A stretch of 64,000 bases of DNA from Sporosarcina sp. FSL K6-1522 (lineage in GTDB: Bacteria; Bacillota; Bacilli; Bacillales_A; Planococcaceae). The notes below the pieces were generated by a model, which saw only the letters and a list, made by a program, of their open reading frames with translations, ran no database searches and had not been told where the DNA came from. The translations under genes and the position numbers were made by a program. This document shows positions 9,837 through 19,383 of the stretch, piece by piece. Within the stretch, counting starts at the first letter, position 1. Each line of letters begins with the position of its first letter. Location: positions 2,330,501-2,394,500 of the forward strand of contig NZ_CP152019.1 in the NCBI RefSeq assembly GCF_038622445.1, in the 5' to 3' direction.

Positions 9837-12800
9837 TTGACACTTGTCTATCCGCAAATAGTGACTGGCGCAGACTTGCTGCGTGGCATTATAAAATTGG
9901 ACCAATTAGCCCCACTTCTGCAAAGGAGAGGGGCTATGTCCGTTGCGATAGTAGATTCAAAGCTGTATGGCATTCGTTCGTTTTATAAGGTGATGACGAA
10001 ATACGGCATACATCCTGTAATGGGTTTGAGTATCCATTTGGAAACGGGCGATGGAGAGGGCGTCTTGCTCTATATTTATGCCAAAGATGACGAGGGATTC
10101 CGTAACTTACTGAAAATGAGTAGTGCGATTGCTGTGAGAGATTCTGAAACACTTCCCTTACAATGGCTTAAAGCGTATCAATCAGGCTGTGTCATTGTTT
10201 GTCCTATGACGGATAGAACATGGGACAACAAGCAGCACGAAGACTTGTGTAGACGTTTAGTTGAAGTTTGTAGTAGGTCGACCATCATGGTAGGCATTGA
10301 TCGGCCGAATGGACGCAAACATCAGGACGAAATGAAAATTGAAACAATCGCAAACGCTGTAAACCTCCCGATTGTTGCCTGCCATGAATCTCGTTATCTG
10401 GGGAAAGAGGATGCTTTTGCGTATGAGGTAGCAGAAGCCATTCGGAGTGGTTATAAGTTGACAGATCCAGCTCGCCCTAAATTCCAACACCAAGCTGCGT
10501 ATATTCCTGAGGAACAAGAGATACAAATGTGGTTTGCGGATCGACCAGAATGGTTAACAAATATGGCAGAGATGTTGTTAGCATGCAATGCAGCACCGCC
10601 ACCAAGTCAACTGCGCATGCCGATTTTCCCAGTACCTGCAGGCGAGACGGCGCAGTCCGTCTTGAAACGCAATAGTATAGCGGGACTCAAACAACGGCTG
10701 GGACATTTACCAGAAGCCTATATGGATCGACTTCAATATGAAATAACAGTCATCAGTGACATGGGCTTTGCCGATTATTTTCTCATTGTTGAAGATTTTA
10801 TGCGCTATGCAGCAGAGCAACAGATTTTAACGGGACCTGGTAGGGGGTCATCCGCGGGTTCGCTCGTTGCCTTTGCGCTGCATATTACAGATGTCGACCC
10901 TATTAAATACGGTCTTATTTTTGAACGATTTTTAAATCCCGGACGTGTCACTATGCCGGATATTGATATCGATTTTGCAGATGATCGCCGGGCTGAGGTT
11001 ATCGATTATGTGGCTGGAAAATACGGGAAGGCATATGTGGCGCAAATTATTACGTTTGGGACATTGTCTACGAAATCTGTTGCCCGAAATGTCGCCCGGG
11101 TTTTTGATTTTACAAATGAGGAAATGGCATTTCTCTCAAGAGAAATTGCAAATAGTTCAGGGCGGACACTCGAAGAAGCTGTAGCTCAATCGAAGGTACT
11201 GCGTGAATGGATGGCAATGGAGCCGGCACGGAAGAGGTGGTTCGATGCGGCATTAGCACTTGAAGGGTTACCGCGCAATGCGTCTACACATGCTGCGGGG
11301 GTGCTATTATCGCCAATACCACTTGTGGAAGTTGTGCCACTCCAAAATGGGGGAGACGATGTCTATTTAACGCAGTGGCCAATGGGAGATGTAGAAGAGC
11401 AAGGTTTGTTGAAGATGGATTTTCTTGGTTTGCGTAATTTAACCTTGCTAGATCGGATTCAAGCAATGATTGCCTACGATAAAGGGATTCGGTTAGATTT
11501 TGGAAAGATTCCATTGAATGATGAAAAGACCTATCAGCTTTTTCAAGTTGGAGATATGACAGGCATTTTCCAATTTGAATCGGCTGGAATGCGCGAGGCA
11601 CTTAGATTGATTCGACCGAGTCGATTTGAAGACATCTTTGCCATCAATGCGTTATATCGACCAGGACCTATGGAGAATATTCCGCTGTACAGTCGCCGAA
11701 AAAATGATCGGGAGCCTATCGTGTATAGTCACCCTTTACTTGAGCCGATTTTATCAGAAACGTACGGTGTAATTGTCTATCAGGAGCAAATTATGCAAAT
11801 TGCGGTGCAGGTGGCCGGATTTACGATGGCGGAAGCCGATTTGTTAAGGCGAGCGGTTGGCAAGAAGAAACGGGAAATTCTTCAGCAAGAACGCATTCAT
11901 TTTACACAAAGTGCGGTGGACAACGGTTTTCCTGAAACTGTGGCAGTTGAGATTTATGATCTGATTATCAAATTTGCGGATTACGGATTTCCGAAAAGCC
12001 ATGCCGTCGCGTATTCGCTTATTTCTTATCGACTGGCTTTTTTGAAAGCCAATGAACCCGCCTATTTTTACGCAGCATTGCTGTCATCTACGACAGGAAA
12101 TGCAGATAAGACAATGGAGTTATTGCGAGAGATTAAGACAAAGGGGATTCAATTGCTCCCGCCATCTGTTAGGCATAGCAAGTATATGTATACGGTCGAG
12201 AAGGGGGCGATTCGGATTGGGCTGGGCGCGATTAGAGGGATTACACCGACTTTTTACAATGCTGTAAAGGATGTAAGGAAAGAGACGGGAGCTTGGAAAA
12301 CACTATTTGATATGGCGGTGGCTCTTGGTGTGGATTTTTTTACAGAGAAATCGATTCGTCCGCTTATTAAAGCCGGTGCCCTTGATATGTATGGCCAATC
12401 TCGCGCTGTTCTTTTTGCCTCGATTGATGCTGCAATCGCACATGCACTCTTTCTCCGACCGGATGATGGAGATGACTTATTCAGTGACGTCTTGAGCTCC
12501 ATTGCAAGCCCTAAGTATTCACCGGGGGCAGTGTTGTCTAGGATGACCATCTTGGAGTACGAAAGGGAAGTGCTTGGTTTCTATCTGTCAGAACACCCTG
12601 CAATGGAAGCAAAAAAATCACTAGGCGGCGGATTCAGTGATATTTCCTTGATTGGGACAATGGCGGATCGGGGAAATGTGAAAATTGTCGGTTTGATTCG
12701 GGATATTAAGCGTATTCGTACGAAAAAAGGGGAAGAGATGGCGTTTGTGACGATTCAAGACGAGACCGGCGATATTTCTTGTACCTTTTTCCCGAAACAC

Positions 12801-12914
12801 TATACGACTTCGAGTAGTCATCTGGTTGAAATGGCGATGATTCAACTTGAGGGAGTTGTTGAACATCGTAGAGGAAAGCCACAAATACTCGTCCACCAAA
12901 CAAAACCTCTTTAA
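9837..12914 (+). CDS. dnaE: DNA polymerase III alpha subunit DnaE
   Basis: A 1025-residue replicative polymerase of the DnaE class, used with PolC in Gram-positive replication. The palm motif PDIDIDFADDRR (about residues 373-384) holds the catalytic aspartates; GPGRGSSAGSLVAFAL, YQEQIMQIAVQVAGF and the helix-hairpin-helix and OB regions (IVGLIRDIKRIRTKKG) follow in order. The start is TTG at 9837, 6 bases after GGAGGG. The N-terminal PHP domain is degenerate: the usual H-x-H motif near residue 10 is missing (VYPQIVTGAD), so metal binding there is unlikely. It is about 90 residues shorter than B. subtilis DnaE. Confidence 0.96.
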   Translation: MTLVYPQIVTGADLLRGIIKLDQLAPLLQRRGAMSVAIVDSKLYGIRSFYKVMTKYGIHPVMGLSIHLETGDGEGVLLYIYAKDDEGFRNLLKMSSAIAVRDSETLPLQWLKAYQSGCVIVCPMTDRTWDNKQHEDLCRRLVEVCSRSTIMVGIDRPNGRKHQDEMKIETIANAVNLPIVACHESRYLGKEDAFAYEVAEAIRSGYKLTDPARPKFQHQAAYIPEEQEIQMWFADRPEWLTNMAEMLLACNAAPPPSQLRMPIFPVPAGETAQSVLKRNSIAGLKQRLGHLPEAYMDRLQYEITVISDMGFADYFLIVEDFMRYAAEQQILTGPGRGSSAGSLVAFALHITDVDPIKYGLIFERFLNPGRVTMPDIDIDFADDRRAEVIDYVAGKYGKAYVAQIITFGTLSTKSVARNVARVFDFTNEEMAFLSREIANSSGRTLEEAVAQSKVLREWMAMEPARKRWFDAALALEGLPRNASTHAAGVLLSPIPLVEVVPLQNGGDDVYLTQWPMGDVEEQGLLKMDFLGLRNLTLLDRIQAMIAYDKGIRLDFGKIPLNDEKTYQLFQVGDMTGIFQFESAGMREALRLIRPSRFEDIFAINALYRPGPMENIPLYSRRKNDREPIVYSHPLLEPILSETYGVIVYQEQIMQIAVQVAGFTMAEADLLRRAVGKKKREILQQERIHFTQSAVDNGFPETVAVEIYDLIIKFADYGFPKSHAVAYSLISYRLAFLKANEPAYFYAALLSSTTGNADKTMELLREIKTKGIQLLPPSVRHSKYMYTVEKGAIRIGLGAIRGITPTFYNAVKDVRKETGAWKTLFDMAVALGVDFFTEKSIRPLIKAGALDMYGQSRAVLFASIDAAIAHALFLRPDDGDDLFSDVLSSIASPKYSPGAVLSRMTILEYEREVLGFYLSEHPAMEAKKSLGGGFSDISLIGTMADRGNVKIVGLIRDIKRIRTKKGEEMAFVTIQDETGDISCTFFPKHYTTSSSHLVEMAMIQLEGVVEHRRGKPQILVHQTKPL

Positions 12915-12924
12915 AAACCTATAA

Positions 12925-12970
12925 GAAACAGCCCTTTCTCGTATATACCTATACGAGAAAGGGCTGTTTG
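12925..12970. terminator. Bidirectional terminator between dnaE and mgtC
   Basis: A perfect 20-base stem (12926-12945 with 12950-12969) around a four-base loop, starting AAACAGCCCTTT and ending AAAGGGCTGTTT. It separates the convergent genes and marks the end of the conserved block. Confidence 0.92.
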
Positions 12971-12978
12971 AAGCGATT

Positions 12979-13557
12979 TTATGAATGAACGACTTCTTTG
13001 CGTTGTTGTGATTCATTATTTTTATCCGTGTTAGTAGTATTTTTGCTATTGTTATCTTGAGTATTTCCTTTTACTTTGGCTTTTTCTTTTGCTTCTTCTC
13101 TATTTTCAATTGCTTGACTAATTTTGGCTAGTATAAAGGTTACGAGTACGGCAAAAAGCACTAATCCATAATAACCAGCACCGATTCCAATGCCTACTCC
13201 ACCAGCAAAAAAAACCATCGCCGCTGTCGTTAATCCCGTAATGCGTAACCCATCTTTCATAATTAACCCTGCGCCCAAAAAGCCTAAGCCTGATACGATT
13301 TGTGCGGCAAGACGCATAGGATCCACACGATTATTAATATTCGTGCTACCGAATTGTTCTGCGCTATATATGGAGACAAGAGTAATGAGTGTACAGGATA
13401 CGCAAACAAATGTAAATGTTTTTAAACCAGCTGGTTTGTTCTTGGCAGATCGATCCCACCCTAAGAACATTCCTAGAAGCGCGCTAATCAAAATGCGTAA
13501 ATATATCTCCAAGTTTTGAACTATTTGTTCTTCATAAAAAACCCCTAGTTGATCCAT
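12979..13557 (-). CDS. MgtC/SapB family membrane protein
   Basis: A 192-residue MgtC/SapB protein with about five membrane segments; the hallmark is LISALLGMFLGWDRSAKNKPAGLKT, followed by GLGFLGAGLIMKDG. The C-terminal tail (about 150-192) is a low-complexity Lys/Asn/Thr-rich stretch not seen in classical MgtC. ATG at 13557 is preceded by AGGAGG 8 bases away; an upstream ATG at 13581 has no ribosome site. MgtC proteins are linked to magnesium limitation and phosphate balance. Its relation to the phosphonate genes next door is unknown. Confidence 0.88.
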   Translation of the reverse strand: MDQLGVFYEEQIVQNLEIYLRILISALLGMFLGWDRSAKNKPAGLKTFTFVCVSCTLITLVSIYSAEQFGSTNINNRVDPMRLAAQIVSGLGFLGAGLIMKDGLRITGLTTAAMVFFAGGVGIGIGAGYYGLVLFAVLVTFILAKISQAIENREEAKEKAKVKGNTQDNNSKNTTNTDKNNESQQRKEVVHS

Positions 13558-13621
13558 TCCCAATTCCTCCTTTGTAGACAAGTCGTTCGCTTATCTCTTG
13601 GAGAACTCATCCTTTTATCAT

Positions 13622-14425
13622 TTAACTTTCTGTATTTTCATCGTTTGCAACTAACCATTTAATAGTATGTTCTTCTAAAAAAGTCCCCCAATTCTCGGGG
13701 GGATTGCTATCAGAAACCACGATATCTATATCCTCAAATGGAGCCATCTTATAATGTGTGCGTTTGTTAATCTTTGTATGGTCTATAAGTAAAATGTTTT
13801 TATTCGAATGCTCGATAAGCTTTTTAGTGACCATTCCTTTGGAAATATCATAACTGGTTACGCCTGAGTGTGTAGAAAGACCGTCTGCTGCAATAAAAAA
13901 TTTATCGACATGAATATTATTTAACATTTCTAATGTGAGTTCTCCAGCTATTCTATGGTGGGTTGTGTTGACTTCGCCACCAAGCATAATAATTTTGCCT
14001 GAAAATAAGTTTTGAGCCATTAGATCAATTAATACAGTGAGAGAATTAAGTGATGAAGTAATGATTGTTAAATTTTTTTTATCTTTAAGCTTTCTAGCTA
14101 ATCGAAGGGGGGTACTTCCTTCATCGATTGCAATCACATCGTTATCGTTAATCAAAGTAACAGCCATTTTACCGATTTTTTCTTTGCCGTCTTGGTTAAT
14201 AATTTCTCTTTCTAAGGCAGGAGGTTCATTGTTAAAGAATGCGGGATTAATAGCTCCTCCATAAACCTTTTTCAATTTCTCTTCTTGTTCTAAGTCATTT
14301 AAATAATTACGAATGGTTTCGGTAGAGACCTTTAAAATAACGGCAAGGTCTTTTACTTTTACCTTGCCATCATTTTCAAGTAACTCAAGAATTTTTCTTT
14401 TTCGATCTATACTTGCTAATGACAA
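13622..14425 (-). CDS. DeoR-family transcriptional regulator (candidate AEP/BMC regulator)
   Basis: A 267-residue DeoR/GlpR repressor-type protein: a winged HTH at 1-60 (VKVKDLAVILKVSTETIRNYLNDLEQ) and a NagB-like DeoRC effector domain at about 75-240 (VIAIDEGSTPLRLARKL, ITSSLNSL, IAADGLS, LLIDHTKI). Such proteins usually sense phosphorylated metabolites. The start is TTG at 14425 with AGGTGG upstream. It is the first gene of the phosphonate/BMC block and the only regulator in it, so I infer that it controls these operons; phosphonoacetaldehyde or another phosphorylated intermediate would be a fitting ligand. Not co-transcribed with phnW (334-base gap with a repeat). Confidence 0.88.
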   Translation of the reverse strand: MSLASIDRKRKILELLENDGKVKVKDLAVILKVSTETIRNYLNDLEQEEKLKKVYGGAINPAFFNNEPPALEREIINQDGKEKIGKMAVTLINDNDVIAIDEGSTPLRLARKLKDKKNLTIITSSLNSLTVLIDLMAQNLFSGKIIMLGGEVNTTHHRIAGELTLEMLNNIHVDKFFIAADGLSTHSGVTSYDISKGMVTKKLIEHSNKNILLIDHTKINKRTHYKMAPFEDIDIVVSDSNPPENWGTFLEEHTIKWLVANDENTES

Positions 14426-14471
14426 TTAAATCCACCTCACGATTTGTGATATGCTATTGTTTATTCCTATA

Positions 14472-14685
14472 ATCAATTGACCTCTGGCGGAATTGTGTAG
14501 AGACTTTTTCGAGCTTTGGGCTTACACGACGCAGGTCATGTAACCGTACTTAGACCGCCTTCATTAGCTCCTTTTAAAAAATCTGTAGCACCCGCCAGAG
14601 GCTTAACTTGAATCAGCAAATGTCTTTGTACTGAAAGCGGAGCGGTAGTTCTAGAAAGTCCGGACTCTTGCTGAATCAAGTTAAA
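14472..14685. repeat. Long mosaic intergenic repeat, copy B
   Basis: The gene-free gap 14426-14759 is mostly this element. Its first half has the orientation of copy A (ATCAATTG, CTTTTTCGAGC, GCAGGTCATG, AAAAAATCTGTAG). Its second half has CAGCAAATGTCTTTGTACTGAAAGCG in the orientation of copy C. It carries inverted repeats CCTCTGGCGG/CCGCCAGAGG and CTTGAATCAGCAA/TTGCTGAATCAAG. No ORF is seen. Together with copy C it brackets the phnW-phnW-MFS operon. Confidence 0.7.
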
Positions 14686-14759
14686 TAAACTAGCAATCTT
14701 CATTTAATTATAAGGAATAGTAATAGGGGACACAAGTATCGTCTTTTCTAAAGGTTTTA

Positions 14760-15884
14760 TCAAACGAGACTTTTCCAATAACTACTCTCTTCAATTGCTG
14801 TTAAGAGGTCGTTCACTTTTTTAGGTGTAACCGCTCCGATGTTTCCAATTCGGAATGTGTCGAGGTTCGTGACTTTACCTGGATAAATCACAAAGCCTTT
14901 TGTTTTCAAACGACTATAGAATTCTGCAAACGTAAAGCTATCCGCATCCGGGAAGTTGAAAGATGTAATGATAGGTGATTGGTTTTCGTCTGATAATAGC
15001 GTTGTAAAGCCTAGTTTACGCATGCCTTCCACAAGTGTACGTTGGTTATCGCGGTAGCGAGCAGCACGTGCGGCAACACCGCCTTCTTCTTGCAATTCTT
15101 TCAGTGCTTGGGCAAAGGCGCGAACAACATGAGTAGGGGACGTGAAACGCCATTTGCCGTTATTTTCCTCCATCGTTTTCCACTGGTTATACAAATCGAG
15201 TGATAGTGAACGTGCATTGCCACCGCATTTTTCGAATTCTTCTTTGTTGACGATGATAAAGCCGAAGCCAGGGACCCCTTCAATACATTTGTTGGCACTA
15301 CTGATCAAATAATGAACCCCAAGTTGGTCAATATCCATTTCAATGCCACCAAAACTACTCATCGCATCCAAAATAAAAATGCGGTTATGCTTCTTCACAA
15401 CCTCACTGACTTTTTCAATCGGATTGAGGCGTCCAGTAGTTGTTTCACAATGGACGACAGCGACATGTGTAATGCCTTTATCTGCTGCTAATGTATGATC
15501 TAGTTCATCGATATCTGGATCAGACACTTCACCGCTATCGAGCATAACCGTTTCAATGTTTAACATTTCAGCAATTTCACCAATCCGATAACCGTACGCT
15601 CCGTTGCCAATGACAAGGAGCTTACCATCACGAGGAATCGCTGTGCCAATGACGGATTCTACGCTGAATGTTCCGCTTCCTTGCATGAGAACCGTTGAAT
15701 ACTTTTCTGTGTTTGTCGTAGCGAGTTGAATCAGATCTTTACGAATGCCTTGCACGATATTATTGTATTCATCATCCCATGTGCACCAGTCTTTCATCAT
15801 TGCGAGTCGGACAGTGTCACTTGTTGTAAGAGGGCCTGGTGTTAGCAATAGGTATGGATTATTAGTAGATTCAATGTTTGACAT
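14760..15884 (-). CDS. phnW: 2-aminoethylphosphonate:pyruvate transaminase PhnW, copy 1
   Basis: A 374-residue fold-type I PLP aminotransferase that converts AEP + pyruvate to phosphonoacetaldehyde + L-alanine. N-terminal signature [15 protein letters not shown]; cofactor aspartate in [13 protein letters not shown] lysine Lys199 in [15 protein letters not shown]. Length is typical. ATG is preceded by AAAGGATG. It is the distal gene of the MFS-phnW-phnW operon. It differs from the adjacent second copy at only five residues (130 His/Arg, 161 Glu/Gly, 215 Glu/Asp, 355 Lys/Glu, 373 Leu/Pro). Both copies look intact. Confidence 0.96.
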   Translation of the reverse strand: MSNIESTNNPYLLLTPGPLTTSDTVRLAMMKDWCTWDDEYNNIVQGIRKDLIQLATTNTEKYSTVLMQGSGTFSVESVIGTAIPRDGKLLVIGNGAYGYRIGEIAEMLNIETVMLDSGEVSDPDIDELDHTLAADKGITHVAVVHCETTTGRLNPIEKVSEVVKKHNRIFILDAMSSFGGIEMDIDQLGVHYLISSANKCIEGVPGFGFIIVNKEEFEKCGGNARSLSLDLYNQWKTMEENNGKWRFTSPTHVVRAFAQALKELQEEGGVAARAARYRDNQRTLVEGMRKLGFTTLLSDENQSPIITSFNFPDADSFTFAEFYSRLKTKGFVIYPGKVTNLDTFRIGNIGAVTPKKVNDLLTAIEESSYWKSLV

Positions 15885-15955
15885 GAGAAATCATCCTTTC
15901 AATTGTAGGCAAATTTTTATTTTGTAAAGCTAGTAATCAATTGGTTTATCTACTA

Positions 15956-17080
15956 TCAAACTGGGCTCTTCCAATAACTGCTCTCTTCAATTGCTGTTAA
16001 GAGGTCGTTCACTTTTTCTGGTGTAACTGCTCCGATGTTTCCAATTCGGAATGTGTCGAGGTTCGTGACTTTACCTGGATAAATCACAAAGCCTTTTGTT
16101 TTCAAACGACTATAGAATTCTGCAAACGTAAAGCTATCCGCATCCGGGAAGTTGAAAGATGTAATGATAGGTGATTGGTTTTCGTCTGATAATAGCGTTG
16201 TAAAGCCTAGTTTGCGCATGCCTTCCACAAGTGTACGTTGGTTATCGCGGTAGCGAGCAGCACGTGCGGCAACACCGCCTTCTTCTTGCAATTCTTTCAG
16301 TGCTTGGGCAAAGGCACGAACAACATGAGTAGGGGACGTGAAACGCCATTTTCCGTTATTTTCCTCCATTGTTTTCCACTGGTTATACAAATCGAGTGAT
16401 AGTGAACGTGCATTGCCACCACATTTTTCGAATTCATCTTTGTTGACGATGATAAAGCCGAAGCCAGGGACCCCTTCAATACATTTGTTGGCACTACTGA
16501 TCAAATAATGAACCCCAAGTTGGTCAATATCCATTTCAATGCCACCAAAACTACTCATCGCATCCAAAATAAAAATGCGGTTATGCTTCTTCACAACCCC
16601 ACTGACTTTTTCAATCGGATTGAGGCGTCCAGTAGTTGTTTCGCAATGGACGACAGCGACATGTGTAATGCCTTTATCTGCTGCTAATGTACGATCTAGT
16701 TCATCGATATCTGGATCAGACACTTCACCGCTATCGAGCATAACCGTTTCAATGTTTAACATTTCAGCAATTTCACCAATCCGATAACCGTACGCTCCGT
16801 TGCCAATGACAAGTAGCTTACCATCACGAGGAATCGCTGTGCCAATGACGGATTCTACGCTGAATGTCCCGCTTCCTTGCATGAGAACCGTTGAATACTT
16901 TTCCGTGTTTGTCGTAGCGAGTTGAATCAGATCTTTACGAATGCCTTGCACGATATTATTGTATTCATCATCCCATGTGCACCAGTCTTTCATCATTGCG
17001 AGTCGGACAGTGTCACTTGTTGTAAGAGGGCCTGGTGTTAGCAATAGGTATGGATTGTTAGTAGATTCAATGTTTGACAT
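15956..17080 (-). CDS. phnW: 2-aminoethylphosphonate:pyruvate transaminase PhnW, copy 2
   Basis: Tandem duplicate of the downstream phnW: 374 residues, 369 identical by direct comparison, with the same Lys199 and glycine-rich phosphate-binding region. DNA identity extends through the ribosome site and about 18 bases upstream of the ATG, then stops abruptly, so the duplicated unit is essentially the gene plus its translation signal. It starts 33 bases after the MFS stop and is translated as the second gene of the operon. Either gene dosage or ongoing gene conversion may keep the copies alike. Confidence 0.96.
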   Translation of the reverse strand: MSNIESTNNPYLLLTPGPLTTSDTVRLAMMKDWCTWDDEYNNIVQGIRKDLIQLATTNTEKYSTVLMQGSGTFSVESVIGTAIPRDGKLLVIGNGAYGYRIGEIAEMLNIETVMLDSGEVSDPDIDELDRTLAADKGITHVAVVHCETTTGRLNPIEKVSGVVKKHNRIFILDAMSSFGGIEMDIDQLGVHYLISSANKCIEGVPGFGFIIVNKDEFEKCGGNARSLSLDLYNQWKTMEENNGKWRFTSPTHVVRAFAQALKELQEEGGVAARAARYRDNQRTLVEGMRKLGFTTLLSDENQSPIITSFNFPDADSFTFAEFYSRLKTKGFVIYPGKVTNLDTFRIGNIGAVTPEKVNDLLTAIEESSYWKSPV

Positions 17081-17113
17081 GAGAAATCATCCTTTCAATA
17101 TAGAAGAATTTTT

Positions 17114-18490
17114 TTACTCGGTAAGCGTGTTGTGCGAAATTGCATGAACAAGTGGAGTTTTTGTGTCACTCATTACTTCTTCGTCTTTTTTATTATTGTT
17201 ATTCGTGTTTCCAGTGTCATTTGTTACAGGTTTGATTAACGCTACACAGATGATGGATATGACGCCTAATATCATCAGATAGACTGCAGCAGGAACCCAA
17301 GAGCCATTAAATTTAGTGATGAGACCCGTTGCAACCAATGGCATTGTTCCACCGAAAATAGCAGCTCCCATTTGGTAACCGACTGAAATCCCCGTGTAGC
17401 GAACTTCTGGACTAAACATTTCTGAGAACATTGTGCCAAGCACTGCAGTAATAATGGACCAGAGGGCATATCCAATCAAAACGGCTACCGTTAGCGATAG
17501 CATGGAGGTTTTTGAAAGCAATAGGAAATAAGGTATCGCAAAAGCGATTACACCAAGTGAACCAGCGAAAAATACTTTCTTACGACCAATCACATCAGAA
17601 ATGCGTCCGGCTAGCGGAATAAAGAGTAGTGAACTGAGTGTTCCAATGGTTACCGCATTTAGCACTGAGTTCTCGGGCATCGAAAGGTTGTTTGTTGCAT
17701 ATGAAATACCGAACGTCGCAAACATATAGAAGGGAGCCGTTTCAATCGCTTTAGCACCAGTTGTTAAAATAATCGCTCTCCAGTGGTATTTAAACGTAGT
17801 GACGATTGGTAATTTAGGAATAGAACCATCTTGTTTTGATTTTTGGAAGTCTGGTGTCTCATCCAAATTACCACGTAGCCAAATGCCAAGAAACACCAAA
17901 CCTAAACTTGCTATAAATGGTAATCTCCAACCCCATGCAAGGAACTGGGCATCGGGTAATAATCGCATGAGAGACATTGTACCTGTACCAAGTATCATCC
18001 CAACGGCTGCACCCATCATCGGGATACTTCCTGCAAAACCACGTTTTTTTTCATCAGCGTACTCAACAGCAAGTAATACTGCACCGCCCCACTCACCACC
18101 AACTGCAATTCCTTGAACTATCCTCAAGGCTACTAGCAAAATAGGTGCCCAGATTCCAATGGCATGGTATGTAGGCAATAAACCAATTAACGCTGTACTT
18201 ACACCCATAATCCCTAAAGTAAGAACTAATGATTTTTTTCTTCCCATTTTATCTCCAATATGACTGAAAATAACGCCACCCAGTGGGCGGAAGAAGTAGG
18301 GAATTCCAAAAGAGGCTAAGGCCAATAAAAGACCTATTTTTGGATCGAAGTTCGGAAAATAGACTTTGTTAAATACCAGGGCTGCGACAGCCCCATACAG
18401 CAGGTAGTCATAATACTCAATTGAACTACCAATTAAACTAGCCCACAATGCTTTTCTTTGAATCTTCTTTGAGTAAGTTGGTCTTCCCAC
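17114..18490 (-). CDS. MFS transporter, metabolite:H+ symporter (MHS) type, probable phosphonate importer
   Basis: A 458-residue 12-segment permease with the MHS signature at its start (RKALWASLIGSSIEYYDYLLYG) and the MFS loop motifs GDKMGRKKSL and GRISDVIGRKKVF. GTG at 18490 is preferred: AGGGAG lies 8 bases upstream, and the longer ATG-initiated reading frame (from 18583) would run across a cre-like operator. It heads an operon with two phnW genes, so I infer uptake of AEP or a related zwitterionic phosphonate by proton symport. The C-terminal tail is Asn/Lys-rich. The substrate is not proven by sequence. Confidence 0.88.
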   Translation of the reverse strand: MGRPTYSKKIQRKALWASLIGSSIEYYDYLLYGAVAALVFNKVYFPNFDPKIGLLLALASFGIPYFFRPLGGVIFSHIGDKMGRKKSLVLTLGIMGVSTALIGLLPTYHAIGIWAPILLVALRIVQGIAVGGEWGGAVLLAVEYADEKKRGFAGSIPMMGAAVGMILGTGTMSLMRLLPDAQFLAWGWRLPFIASLGLVFLGIWLRGNLDETPDFQKSKQDGSIPKLPIVTTFKYHWRAIILTTGAKAIETAPFYMFATFGISYATNNLSMPENSVLNAVTIGTLSSLLFIPLAGRISDVIGRKKVFFAGSLGVIAFAIPYFLLLSKTSMLSLTVAVLIGYALWSIITAVLGTMFSEMFSPEVRYTGISVGYQMGAAIFGGTMPLVATGLITKFNGSWVPAAVYLMILGVISIICVALIKPVTNDTGNTNNNNKKDEEVMSDTKTPLVHAISHNTLTE

Positions 18491-18520
18491 GGTATTCACT
18501 CCCTTCAAACTATTATTATT

Positions 18521-18534
18521 TGCAAGCGCTTTCA
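18521..18534. promoter_or_regulatory. CcpA cre-like site upstream of MFS-phnW-phnW
   Basis: TGCAAGCGCTTTCA matches the cre consensus TGNAANCGNTNNCA at every defined position and is a near-perfect palindrome. It lies 31-44 bases upstream of the preferred GTG start and downstream of the candidate -10, where CcpA would repress. This implies carbon catabolite control of AEP uptake and transamination. Confidence 0.75.
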
Positions 18535-18617
18535 TATTTCGCTTGAGGAATACTATAACACGGTTTTTTGGAAAAGTGAACAACTATTCCGATAATTGTT
18601 TTTATTTTCTTTGAACT

Positions 18618-18644
18618 AGTATACTTTTTCTTGTTTTTGTTTGG
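18618..18644 (-). promoter_or_regulatory. Candidate promoter and A-rich operator of MFS-phnW-phnW
   Basis: On the minus strand a TATACT -10 (18623-18618) is preceded by the motif CCAAACAAAAACAAG (18644-18630). No good -35 is visible. The A-rich motif resembles those upstream of the BMC and AEP-transporter operons (19312-19321, 19359-19368, 27215-27228) and DeoR-family operators in other Firmicutes. I infer a DeoR target; the promoter call itself is moderate. Confidence 0.45.
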
Positions 18645-18829
18645 TATAAATTAAACGAAATCGTTAAAATCCCTTTGATTTCAATTTTTTCTTTCATTAA
18701 ATAGATGAAAAAAAGAACAATATAAGTTGGGAGATTAGGATTTTTATCACTTTAAGAAATAAATATTAAAGTAGAATTGAATGTTAGGGATCATTTATGA
18801 GGAAATAGTTTGGATAAAATCCATTTATT

Positions 18830-19244
18830 TTCATTCAGCAAATCTTTTTGTACTGAAAGCGAAGCGTCAGCTACAGAAAACTACCACCTCGATAGGTGGC
18901 GAGATGAATGCGGTTTTGTTTCCTGTTCAGTGGATGTTCAAACACCTGCTGAACGATAGTGGAACGCAGGCCAAGGTCGCCACGTCCAAAGAAAGGTGCC
19001 TTAATTTCTGCAAAAAGCGCAGAAACACGGCCAATCGAACCCTTCGCAGTTCGATTGGCAATGCCTGCATGACCTGCATCGTGCAGGCCTAAGCCTCCGA
19101 CGTACAGGATGTACTAGTGCCGACAATGCCACAGGAAGTGGAAATGGCGTTTTTGTCGGCCGGCGGATGTCACAGATTTTTAGAGGAGCTTTTCGAGCGG
19201 GCTCGAAAAAAATCTGGACGCAATTACGTCGAGATGTAATTGAT
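18830..19244. repeat. Long mosaic intergenic repeat, copy C (most complete)
   Basis: 415 non-coding bases between the divergent MFS and saccharopine-dehydrogenase-like genes. It contains several consecutive hairpins: TTCATTCAGCA/TGCTGAACGA, GGCCAATCGAAC/GTTCGATTGGC, CTGCA...TGCAG, GTAC-AGGAT-GTAC, and GCCGACAATGCCAC/GTGG...TTGTCGGC. Its end blocks match copy A in inverted orientation and copy B partly. The open frame across 18781-19092 has no ribosome site and no protein-like composition, so I treat the region as a repeat element, not a gene. Confidence 0.75.
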
Positions 19245-19311
19245 ATACCAAATATAAAAACTCTTTAGGTGGCTCGATATCTTGATAGAACTTAGATAAA
19301 TCATTGAAAAC

Positions 19312-19383
19312 CAAAACAAAACATGGTATTTGATAATTATTTTTCGAAAAAGGCAAGACAAAACAAAAAATGTGTGATATGCT
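19312..19383 (+). promoter_or_regulatory. Promoter and putative DeoR operators of the BMC operon
   Basis: Two exact copies of CAAAACAAAA (19312-19321 and 19359-19368) lie 47 bases apart. A sigma-A-like promoter AAGACA (19355-19360), 17-base spacer, TG-extended TATGCT (19378-19383) overlaps the second copy. The word TGTGATATGCT around the -10 also occurs upstream of the deoR gene (14445-14455). The leader to the first gene is about 160 bases long. The operator role is inferred from recurrence of the motif upstream of three transcription units. Confidence 0.5.

Noticed and set aside
13190-13519. A 109-codon open frame opposite mgtC, and similar long antisense frames opposite ald, dnaE, phnW, icd and accD
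   Set aside because: Shadow frames of clearly coding genes; no ribosome sites and low-complexity Ser/Pro/Ile-rich translations.
18781-19092. A 103-codon open frame upstream of the saccharopine-like gene
   Set aside because: It runs through the hairpin-rich repeat element, has no ribosome site and an unprotein-like composition, and its DNA recurs non-coding elsewhere in the window.
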